From Nematostella vectensis (lineage: Eukaryota > Cnidaria > Anthozoa > Actiniaria > Edwardsiidae), in the NCBI RefSeq assembly GCF_932526225.1, contig NC_064046.1, positions 11,059,719-11,123,718 of the forward strand: DNA of 64,000 bases. Direction: 5' to 3'. Under the pieces are notes generated by a model, which worked only from the letters and a program-made list of their open reading frames with translations, was not told the origin of the DNA and made no database searches. The translations under genes and the position numbers were made by a program. The stretch's first letter is position 1; each line of letters begins with the position of its first letter. This document shows positions 12,401 to 23,900 of the stretch, piece after piece.

Positions 12401-15400
12401 GTTCGATCCTCTCCAGGAGCACAATTTATTTTTTCTTAAATAGTATCTCATTGTATAATCATGTAAGATATTCTTTTAAATCCTTGATGTAAGTGCCCCT
12501 GTGGCACAGTCGGTTAGCGCGTCGTACTTATAGGCAGTACGGGCGTGTCCCGTGTGCGCCATGAAATGCGAAGGTCGAGAGTTCGATCCTCTCCAGGAGT
12601 ACAATTTTTATTTTCTTAACTAGTATCTCAGTGTATAATCATGTAAGATATTCTTTTAAATCCTTGATGTTAGTGCTCCTGTGGCACAGTCGGTTAGCGC
12701 GTCGTACTTATAGGCAGTACGGGCGTGTCCTGTGGGCGCCATCAAATGCGAAGGTCTAGAGTGCGATCCTCTCCAGGAGCACAATTTTTATTTTCTTAAA
12801 GAGTATCTCAGTGTATAATAATGTAAGATATTCTTTTAAATCCTTGATGTAAGTGCTCCTGTGGCACAGTCGGTTAGCGCGTCGTACTTATAGGCAGTAC
12901 AGTCGTGTCCCGCGGTCGCCATGAAATGCGAAGGTCGAGAGTTCGATCCTCTCCAGGAGCACAATTTATTTTTTCTTTAAATAGTATCTCAGTGTTTAAT
13001 CATGTAAGATATTCTTTTAAATCCTTGATGTAAGTGCTCCTGTGGCACAGTCGGTTAGCGTGTCGTACTTATAGGCAGTACGGGCGTGTCCCGTGGGCGC
13101 CAAGAAATGCGAAGGTCGAGAGTTCGATCCTCTCCATGAGCACAATTTTTATTTTCTTAAATAGTATGTCAGTTATAATCATTTAAGATATTCTTTTAAA
13201 TCCTTTATGTACGTGCTCCTGTGGCACAGTCGGTTAGCGCGTCGTACTTATAGGCAGTACGGGCGTGTCCCGTGGGCGCCATGAAATGCGAAGGTCGAGA
13301 GTTCTATCCTCTCCAGGAGCACAATTTTTATTTTCTAAAAAAGTATCTAAGTGAATAATCATGAAAGACTATCTTTTAAATCCTTGATGTAAGTGCTCCT
13401 GTTGCACAGTCGGTTAGCGCGTCGTACTTATAGGCAGTACGGACGTGTCCCGTGGGCGCCATGAAATGCCAAGGTCGAGAGTTCGATCCCCTCCAGGAGC
13501 ACAATTTATTTTTTCTTAAATAGTATCTCAGTGTATAATCAGGTAAGATATTCTTTTAAATACTTTATGTAAGTGCTCCTGTGGCACAGTCGGTTAGCGC
13601 GTCGTACTTATAGGCAGTACGGGCGTGTCCCGTGGGCGCCATCAAATGTGAAGGTCGAGAGTTCGATCCTCTCCAGGAGCCCTTTTTTTTTCTAAAATAG
13701 TATCTCAGTGTATAATCATGTATGGTATTCTTTTAAATCCTTGATGTAACTTCTCCTGTGGCTCAGTCGGTTAGCGCGTCGTACGTATATGCAGTACGGG
13801 CTTGTCCCGTGCGCGCCATCAAATGCGAAGGTCGAGAGTTCGATCCTCTCCAGGAGCACAATTTTTATTTTCTTAAATAGTATCTCAGTGTATAATAATG
13901 TAAGATATTCTTTTAAATCCTTGATGTAAGTGCTCCTGTGGCACAGTCGGTTAGCGCGTCGTACTTATAGGCAGTACAGTCGTGTCCCGCGGTCGCCATG
14001 AAATGCGAAGGTCGAGAGTTCGATCCTCTCCAGGAGCACAATTTATTTTTTCTTTAAATAGTATCTCAGTGTTTAATCATGTAAGATATTCTTTTAAATC
14101 CTTGATGTAAGTGCTCCTGTGGCACAGTCGGTTAGCGTGTTGTACTTATAGGCAGTACGGGCGTGTCCCGTGGGCGCCAAGAAATGCGAAGGTCGAGAGT
14201 TCGATCCTCTCCATGAGCACAATTTTTATTTTCTTAAATAGTATGTCAGTTATAATCATTTAAGATATTCTTTTAAATCCTTTATGTACGTGCTCCTGTG
14301 GCACAGTCGGTTAGCGCGTCGTACTTATAGGCAGTACGGGCGTGTCCCGTGGGCGCCATGAAATGCGAAGGTTGAGAGTTCGATCCTCTCCTGGAGCACA
14401 ATCATGTATCATGTATGGTATTCTTTTAAATCCTTGATGTAACTTCTCCTGTGGCTCAGTCGGTTAGCGCGTCCTACGTATATGCAGTACGGGCTTGTCC
14501 CGTGCGCGCCATGAAATGCGAAGGTCGAGAGTTCGACCCTCTCCAGGAGCACAATTTGTATTTTCTTAAAAAGTATCTCAGTGTATAATCATGTAAGTTA
14601 TTCTTTTAAATCCTTGATGTAAGTGCTCCTGTGGCACCGTCGGTTAGCGCGTCGTACTTATAGGCAGTACAGGCGTGTCCCGTGGGCGCCATGAAATGCG
14701 AAGGTCGAGAGTTCGATCCTCTCCAGGAGCACAATTTTTATTTTCTGAAATAGTATCTCTGTGTATAATCTTGTAAGATATTCTTTTAAATCCTTGATGC
14801 AATTGCTCCTGTGGCACAGTCGGTTAGCGTGCCGTACTTATAGGCAGTACGGGCGTGTCCCGTGGGCGCCATGAAATGCCAAGGTCAAGAGTTCGATCCT
14901 CTCCAGGAGCCTTTTTTTTTCTAAAATAGTATCTCAGTGTAAAATCATGTAATATATTCTTTTAAATCCTGGATGCAAGTGCTCCTGTGGCACAGTCGGT
15001 TAGCGCGTCGTATTTATAGGCAGTACGGGCGTGTCCAGTGGGCGCCATGAAATGCGAAGGTCGAGAGTTCGATCCTCTCCATGAGCACAATTTATTTTTT
15101 CTTAAATAGTATCTCAGTGTAAAATCATGTAATATATTCTTTTAAATCCTGGATGCAAGTGCTCCTGTGGCACAGTCGGTTAGCGCGTCGTATTTATAGG
15201 CAGTACGGGCGTGTCCAGTGGGCGCCATGAAATGCGAAGGTCGAAGGTTCGATCCTCTCCATGAGCACAATTTATTTTTTCTTAAATAGTGTCTCAGTGT
15301 ATAATCATGTAAGATATTCTTTTAAATCCTTGATGTAAGTGCTCCTGTGGCACAGTCGGTTAGCGCGTCATACTTATCGGCAGTACGGGCGTGTCCCGTG

Positions 15401-17677
15401 GGCGGCATGAAATGCAAAGGTTGAGAGTTCGATCCTCTCCTGGAGCACAAATTTTATTTTCTAAAAATGTATCTAAGTGAATAATCATGATAGATATTCT
15501 TTTAAATCCTTGATGTAAGTGCTCCTGTGGCACAGTCGGTTAGCGCGTCGTACTTATAGGCAATACTGGTTTGTCCTGTTGGTGCCATGAAATGCGAAGG
15601 TCGAGAGTTCGATCCTCTCCAGGAGCACAATTTTATTTTCCTAAAAAGTATCTAAGTGAATAATCATGAAAGACATTCTTTTAAATCCTTGATGTAAGTG
15701 CTCCTGTGGCACAGTCGGTTAGCGCGTCGTACTTATAGGCAGTACGGGCGTGTCCCGTGGGCGCCATGAAATGCGAAGGTCGAGAGTTCGATCCTCTCCA
15801 GGAGCACAATTTTTATTTTCTAAAATAGTATCTCAGTGTATAATCAGGTAAGATATTCTTTTAAATCTTTGATGCAAGTGCTTCTGTGGCACAGTCGGTT
15901 AGCGCGCCGTACTTATAGGCAGTACGGGCGTGTCCTGTGGGCGCCATGAAATGTCAAGGTCAAGAGTTCGATCCTCTCCAGGAGCACAAATTTTATTTTC
16001 TAAAAATGTATTTAAGTGAATAATCATGTAAGATATTCTTTTAAATCCTCGATGTAAGTGCTCCTGTGGCACAGTCGGTTAGCGCGTAGTACTTATAGGC
16101 AGTACTGGTTTGTCCCGTGGGTGCCATGAAATGCGAAGGTCGAGAGTTCGATCCTCTCCAGGAGCACAATTTTTATTTTCTAAAATAGTATCTCAGTGTA
16201 TAATCAGGTAAGATATTCTTTTAAATCCTTGATGCAAGTGCTCCTGTGGCACAGTCGGTTAGCGCGTCCTACTTATAGGAAGTACGGGCGTGTCCCGTGG
16301 GCGCCATGAAATGCCAAGGTCAAGAGTTCGATCCTCTCCAGGAGCACAATTTTTATTTTCTCAACTAGTATCTCAGTGTATAACCGTGTAAGATATTCTT
16401 TTAAATCCTTGATGTAAGTGCTCCTGTGGCACAGTCGGTTAGCGCGTCGTACTTATAGGTAGTACGGGCGTGTCCCGTTGGCGCCATGAAATGCGAAGGT
16501 CGAGAGTTCGATTCTCTCCAGGAGCCCTTTGTTTTTTTCTAAAATAGTATCTCAGTGTATAATCATGTAAGATATTCTTTTAAATCCTTGATGTAACTTC
16601 TCCTGTGGCTCAGTCGGTTAGCGCGTCGTACTTATAGGCAGTATTGGCTTGTCCCGTGGGTGCCATGAAATGCGAAGGTCGAGAGTTCGATCCTCTTCAG
16701 GAGCACAATTTTTATTTTCTTAAAGAGTATCTCAGTGTATAATCATGTAAGACATTCTTTTAAATCCTTGATGTAAGTGCTCCTGTGGCAGAGTCGGTTA
16801 GCGCGTCGTACTTATAGGCAGTACGGGCGTGTCCCGTGGGCGCCATGAAATGCGAAGGTCGAGCGTTCGATCCTCTCCAGGAGCACAATTTTTATTTTCT
16901 AAAATAGTATCTCAGTGTATAATGATGTAAGATATTCTTTTAAATCCTTGATGCAAGTGCTCCTGTGGCACAGTCGGTTAGCGCGTCGTATTATAGGCAG
17001 TACGGGCGTGTCCCGTGGGCGCCATGAAATGCGAAGGTCGAGAGTTCGATCCTCTCCTGGAGCACAATTTATTTTTTCTTAAATAGTATCTCAGTGTATA
17101 ATCATGTAAGACATTCTTTTAAATCCTTGATGTATGTGCTCCTGTGGCACAGTCGGTTAGCGCGTCGTACTTATAGGCAGTACGGGCGTGTCCCGTTGGC
17201 GCCATGAAATGCAAAGGTCGAGAGTTAGATCCTCTCCAGGAGCACAATTTTTATTTTCTTAACTAGTATCTCAGTGTATAATCATGTAAGATATTCTTTT
17301 AAATCCTTGATGTAAGTGCTCCTGTGGCACAGTCGGTTAGCGCGTCGTACTTATAGGCAGTACGGGCGTGTCCCGTGGGCGCCATGAAATGCGAAGGTCG
17401 AGAGTTCGATCCTCTCCAGGAGCACAATTTTTATTTTCTTAAATAGTATCTCAGTGTATAATAATGTAAGATATTCTTTTAAATCCTTGATGTAAGTTCT
17501 CCTGTTGCACAGTCGGTTAGCGCGTCGTACTTATAGGCAGTACGGGCGTGTCCGGTGGGTGCCATGAAATGCGAAGGTCGAGAGTTCGATCCTCTCCGGG
17601 AGCACAATTTTTATTTTCTAAAATAGTATCTCAGTGTATAATCATGTAAGACATTCTTTTAAATCCTTGATGTAAGT

Positions 17678-17741
17678 GCTCCTGTGGCACAGTCGGTTAG
17701 CGCGTCGTACTTATCTGCTTATAGGCAGTACAAGAAATGCG
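17678..17741 (+). pseudogene. Truncated last unit at the 3' edge of the tRNA array
   Basis: The final unit starts normally. After the 5' half of the anticodon arm it is disrupted by a short duplication (CTTAT appears twice), and it ends near the sequence corresponding to AAATGCG. The T arm and the 3' acceptor strand are missing, so no tRNA can form. This marks the array boundary. Unique sequence follows, and the first recognised exon of the adhesion GPCR begins about 190 bp further on. Confidence 0.85.
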
Positions 17742-17932
17742 CCGCCGACGACGACGGCAATATTGGTGGTGTGGTATTAGAAACGGAAATAAACCGCGTT
17801 ACCATTTAGTTTTTTGCGTGACGAAACATGCATGGAATGTTACAAGACTGATGATGATGGTAACAATGTGATGCTGGTTTTGGTTGGAGATGGTGCTAAT
17901 GATGATGTTGTTTATATATGTTACTTGATCAG

Positions 17933-20900
17933 GAATATGCAAGGAGATCGACAGGAACAGTGAACGTGATCCAAATTCGAGATGTTCTTTCTGAGCTCCT
18001 TCTTCTCTCTCGGGGCTCAATTATGACAAGCGACCAGCTGACGGAAATCATAAACGTGCTTATGACAATGGATAAAATCCTCGCAATCCTGGCGCAAAAA
18101 CACCCTGAAGATGCAAGGGTGAGCATTGTTTTCTGGCGTTTTACCGGGGTTTCTTTGGTAACTAATAAAAGGCATAGTTTCCGACCGCGCTTTTCCTCAC
18201 GGCTCATCCAATAGCACGTTAAAAACCAGTCAGATCGCCAAGGGATATGCTTAAGTTCTGCGCTTTCTCTCCTCGGTTGATTCAAAAGGGCGGGGACGGG
18301 GGCTGGTGGGGGGGGGGGGGGGGGGGGGAGGCTAAAAACCGCTGTTTCTCAGCGTATGGCCAAGGACTAAACTGGGCTTTATGACAATGTATCTAACCTA
18401 GCCAAAGGCTTGTAGGTTTCCAGCTAAAGGCGATCTCTTTCTTGTTCGAGAGCATGAAATCCCCCTATCCTTCGAAACATCATTTAGTTTGATAAATATT
18501 ATAAGTATTCGCAATTACTGATTGAGGCAATGTATTTCTGTCTCAAGGTCATGGTCCAGCTTGTGCTCGATGTAGCGTCCTCCCTGACTAAAAGGGAAAA
18601 TATGGAGATCTGGCGGGAGACGAGCAAGGTACTTCAGCATCTTTCAGTATCCCAAGTTATCATATCCCAATTGTCCGCTCTATCCATGTCATTTGCCATA
18701 ACCTTTAGTTTAATTCGCTGTATCGCCATCGCCATCGCCATCGCCATCGCCATCGCCATCGCCATCGCCATCGCCATCGCCATCGCCATCGCCACCGCCA
18801 TCGCCATCGCCATCGCCATCGCCATCGCCATCGCCATCGCCATCGCCATCGCCATCGCCATCGCCATCGCCATCGCCATCGCCATCGCCATCGCCATCGC
18901 CATCGCCATCGCCATCGCCATCGCCATCGCCATCGCCATCGCCATCGCCATCGCCATCGCCATCGCCATCGCCATCGCCATCGCCATCGCCATCGCCATC
19001 GCCATCGCCATCGCCATCGCCATCGCCATCGCCATCGCCATCGCCATCGCCATCGCCATCGCCATCGCCATCGCCATCGCCATCGCCATCGCCATCGCCA
19101 TCGCCATCGCCATCGCCATCGCCATCGCCATCGCCATCGCCATCGCCATCGCCATCGCCATCGCCATCGCCATCGCCATCGCCATCGCCATCGCCATCGC
19201 CATCGCCACCGCCACCGCCATCGCCGTCGCCGTCGCCATCGCCATCGCCATCGCCATCGCCATCGCCATCGCCATCGTCATCGCCAACGCCATCGCCATC
19301 GCCATCGCCATCGCCACCACCATGACCATCACCACCTTCGTCATAATCATCATTATCTTACCTACCTGGCCACCCCAGAAAACCACAAGACTTTCTTTAC
19401 CAGCGTCACGATGAAACAATAAATAGCAATTTATACCATAACTCAAATAGAATAGGTCCATATTCAAATATTCCTTTTTTTTGCAGTTGCCGTCCTTACT
19501 CTCTGTCGTTGAGTCAATCACAGCTCACGCGACTGTCAACGCAACGTCATTACACTACGCCACAGATAACATAGGTAAGTATAGTCTCCTTCGCATTACA
19601 CTACGCCACAGATAACATAGGTAAGTATAGCCTCCTCCGCATTACACTACGCCACAGATAACATAGGTAAGTATAGCCTCCTCCGCATAACACTACGCCA
19701 CAGATAACATAGGTAAGTATAGCCTCCTCCGCATTACACTACGCCACAGATAACATAGGTAAGTATAGCCTCCTCCGCATTACACTACGCCACAGATAAC
19801 ATAGGTAAGTATAGCCTCCTCCGCATAACACTGCGCCACAGATAACATAGGTAAGTATAGCCTCCTCCGCAATACACTACGCCACAGATAACATAGGTAA
19901 GTATAGCCTCCTCCGCATGACACTACGCCACAGATAACATAGGTAAATATAGCCTACTTCGCATTACACTACGCCACAGATAACATAGGTAAGTATAGCC
20001 TACTTTGCATTACACTACGCCACAGATAACATATGTAAGTATAGCCTCCTCCGCATAACACTACTCCACAGTTAACATAGGTAAGTATAGCCTCCTCCGC
20101 ATTACACTACGCCACAGATAACATAGGTAAATATAGCCTACTTCGCATTACACTACGCCACAGATAACATAGGTAAGTATAGCCCCCTCCGCATAACACT
20201 ACTCCACAGATAACATAGGTAAGTATAGCCTCCTCCGCATTACACTACGCCACAGATAACATAGGTAAATATAGCCTACTTCGCATTACACTACGCCACA
20301 GATAACATAGGTAAGTATAGCCCCCTCCGCATAACACTACTCCACAGATAACATAGGTAAGTATAGCCTCCTCCGCATTACACTACGCCACAGATAACAT
20401 AGGTAAATATAGCCTCCTCCGAATTACACTACGCCACAGATAACATAGGTAAGTATAGCCTCCTCCGCATAACACTACTCCACAGATAACATAGGTAAGT
20501 ATAGCCTCCTCCGCATTACACTACGCCACAGATAACATAGGTAAATATAGCCTACTTCGCATTACACTACGCCACAGATAACATAGGTAAGTATAGCCCC
20601 CTCCGCAGGCATCTCTTCTCATCGGAAAAAAAGTCCTAAAATCACAAACTCAGTAATTTTGAATCAGGACATATCAGTCAATCTTGTATTGAAAACTATC
20701 GATTTTCAGCTCGCTTGGTCATTTTCTTATTCGGCATTACATACCATATTTGGGAGTCCGGTTCAATTATTTTTTTTTAGCTTTTTTATGGCTTTAGAGC
20801 TTTGTAAGCCACGTAGGGTGATACCATCGGTTCCAGTAGAGTTGCCTGCGGAGGAGGCTAAGGTAAGTATATTCCAATTCATTTACTTATTTTTCCATTG

Positions 20901-23900
20901 TTAAACTGTATCATTGCAGCATTTCAGATAAGATCCTTTGCCGCCGGAAGTGACGTCACGGGTACGTTTCCCGATTATGGATACTTCCCTGGAGGCTTTG
21001 TAACGGGATTTAATTACATAGTCATCCCAGAAGGAGCCCTCCCAAACGATACAGGTATGAGCACGGGCTATAGGATGTGTTTATCGTGTGCATCAAGTAA
21101 ACTGATACCCGCTAAAACTGGACCAATTTATGTTTTTCTCGCCTGTTACATCTCAATTTACCTTTCGACCTTTGAAGAACCCCCACAAATTCCGTTATTC
21201 ACTTCTAATTCAATTCCTTGTATGCGTAGTGACCCACGCATGCTACCGTCTTGATTTGTTAACACGAAGCGCCAGTTAATCATTTATTAGTTAATTCAGA
21301 CGAAGTGCGAATCCTTATACGCAAAAGATCGGAGGATTTGTTTTTTTACAGGTCAGAGGGTAAATTGGGATCTTTATGGAATTTTTATGTTTTTGATAAA
21401 AGTGACCCTTTTTACCCTTCTGCAGGATCTTTTCCAGGAACACAGTCAGTACCCATTCTTTTTTCTTTTTCTATTTCAGCATACAAGGTTATCATTTTAG
21501 TATTCAAATCGGTTCAAGATGGCATGTCAACGTATCATCAAGGGTAAATAGAAAATCTTGTTATAAACCTATGTCCGCATGCTCGAGATACGCATTTCTG
21601 TATGTACAAAATCGTGTTATATGCCGATGCCCGCATGCTCTCGAGATACGGCTTTCTGCATGTACAAAATCGTGTTATAGACCGATGCCCGCATGCTCTC
21701 GAGATATGGCTTTCTACATATACAAAATCGTGTTATAGACCGATGCCCGCATGCTCTCGAGATATGGCTTTCTACATATACAAAATCGTGTTATAGCCGA
21801 TGCCCGCATGCTCTCGAGATAGGCTTTCTACATATACAAAATAGTGTTATAGACTTATGCTCGCATGCTCTCGAGATAATCACATTCAACATATTCGTGG
21901 TGATTTATTTTTCAGGTACGTCATTCGTACGGCGGTCCTGTCTTGTACTGTGCTCCTGGGTAACGGCTCTGCCTTCACAAGGCTTCATAAGCCTGCGGAA
22001 GTACACTTCTCTAACCAGGTAACCGGTGACAGGAATTTTTCGGGCGCAGTTTTCCAGCGGCGTAGCCAGGATTTTTAACAGGAGGGGGAATTTCAAGGCA
22101 TATTCTCATGATGTCTCCTACATTTTCTGTATTTTTGGCTTCTAAAAGGTGGGACCCGGGCCCCCTAGGCCACCCCCTCCCCCCTGGCTACGCTGCTGTT
22201 GTCGCGCGCATCGACAAGGATGAAATAATCCCGGAATCTTCGCACTTGATTTCTGTGCCTCAAGTCAGTGTTATACCATCCTCGAAACCCAGGGGTATTA
22301 CCCTCTAGAGGAGGGTGTTTTACCGACATCGACAAGAAGAAGGAAAAGAACAACGTTGACATTGACAAATAAAAACAACTACAGCAACAAAAACGTCAGC
22401 AACAGCACGAACAAACTACAATATCCACAAAATAGAAATAATAGCAGCAGCACAACAACAACAACCTCAACAGAACGATAAGAATAATAATCTTATTATC
22501 TAATTATCTACAATTATTGTAATCGTCACCATATACAAAATTATTATTATCATTATTGTCACCACAAGGCAAAATTTGTTTTCCACGTTGAGTGTATAGC
22601 CAAAGTTTAATAGTAAAAGCACATACAAAAGACACGTAGAACGCGTACGTAGTTTTAAGCTGATCGGACTTACCATCACAGACGACCTGAAATGGGGGGC
22701 CCATTGCGATGTTATAGTCAAGAAAGCCAACAAGCGACTATAAGCCCTAAGGCAACTGAAAAAATCCGGCGTCTCCCATAATGATCTCGTGGGCGTCTAT
22801 TGTTCGTTAATCAGATCAATAGTCGAATACGGTTGCGTCGTATTCGCCAATCTGCCAATATCATCATCCCTGGAACAAACCCAGAAGCATGCATTGCGGA
22901 TTATTTTTCCAGACACTTCTTACGATAATGCATTAGTGTCAGCTGGTCTCCTGACTCTTGAGACGCGCCGCAATAATCTATGCCGCCAGTATGTAGCCAA
23001 CCTTCCACCCGGGCATCCCGTACCTGATTGACTCGAGGACATGTGTAGTACCCGCCAAATACAATCTTAGGTCGGGTACTACGAGGCGCACACAGATGAC
23101 AAAAACCAAAAGACTAAGCGATTTTGTAACTGTAAAATATGTTAATTGTCAATTGTGTGTACTGTAAGTTTGTTAACGATCTCCCTGCAATTCAGTCTCA
23201 ACTTCAATAGGGAATAATAAACATATATTATTATTAAAAAACCTTGTTTACCACTTGACTCGTCCCCGGTCGTCTCACATGGTTTTTGAAGACGTCTCAA
23301 AGCCTCAAGGGGAGGGTTAAAGAAGCGCGCAGGGCATCCAGGAAAGAGACGTTCCTTGCTCCCTTCCCTTTAGGCTTTGCGCGCCTTCGAAATCTCCCTT
23401 CCGGAAACTTGCGTTACGACTGGGGACGAGTCAGATTTAACACGGGTTTATAAAAGCCACTCACGCTGATGCATAACTAAACTTGATTTACCTGTACAGA
23501 AAATCAAAGGAAAGACGTTAAACAGTACGATCTGCTCGTATTGGGACGAAAACCAAGGGTAAGAGAAAGAACATATATCATTTTACTTGGCATTAATCAG
23601 CTTCCATGATAACTACGAAACGTTCTTGTTGGCAGACGTTGGGAAAGCGATGGAGTCGTCACCAACAGCAGTAGCGATAATCACGTGGAGTGCCTCACCC
23701 ACCATCTAACTAGCTTCGCGGTTCTCATGCAACACACAGACATACCTGTAAGTACATGTTTGTTGCCATAGCGATAAGCACGTGGAGTGCCCCACCCACC
23801 ATCTAACTAGCTTCGCGGTTCTCATGCAACACACAGACATACCTGTAAGTACATGTTTGTTGCCATAGCGATAAGCACGTGGAGTGCCCCACCCACCATC

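Larger units (their letters stand above)
1..17741 (+). repeat. Tandem array of ~98 intron-containing tRNA-Ile(UAU) genes, ~179-bp unit
   Basis: Every unit is a 107-bp tRNA gene plus a ~72-bp AT-rich spacer, all on the plus strand. Gene starts that I read: 100, 279, 459, 639, 816, 995, 1174, 1353, 1533, 1712, 1891, 2071, 2251, 2430, 2609, 2789, 2968, 3145, 3325, 3514, 3694, 3873, 4053, 4233, 4413, 4592, 4771, 4939, 5118, 5298, 5477, 5656, 5834, 6013, 6193, 6373, 6555, 6736, 6915, 7095, 7275, 7456, 7637, 7817, 7997, 8178, 8359, 8539, 8719, 8900, 9080, 9260, 9440, 9619, 9799, 9978, 10157, 10337, 10516, 10696, 10875, 11054, 11234, 11414, 11594, 11775, 11955, 12135, 12315, 12495, 12675, 12855, 13036, 13215, 13395, 13575, 13752, 13932, 14113, 14292, 14445, 14625, 14805, 14981, 15161, 15341, 15521, 15700, 15880, 16060, 16240, 16420, 16599, 16779, 16959, 17138, 17318, 17498, and a broken one at 17678. 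Bases 1-27 are the 3' end of another. Spacers start with a T4-T5 run a few bases after the gene, fitting a Pol III terminator. Copies differ by a few percent. Confidence 0.95.

Noticed and set aside
1-17741. CRISPR-like regularly spaced repeats
   Set aside because: The repeated part is an intron-containing eukaryotic tRNA gene, spacers are homologous to each other, and the genes around are metazoan.
18530-19521. Two ~295-codon ORFs (Ala-Ile and Ala-Met repeats) on opposite strands
   Set aside because: They are produced by the GCCATC hexamer array within an intron; only the 5' part of the plus ORF overlaps a real exon (18548-18628).
21602-22022. Plus-strand ORFs of 64 and 109 codons with repeated peptides
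   Set aside because: They come from the 58-bp intronic tandem repeat; only the exon 21916-22018 portion is coding, in a different frame context.
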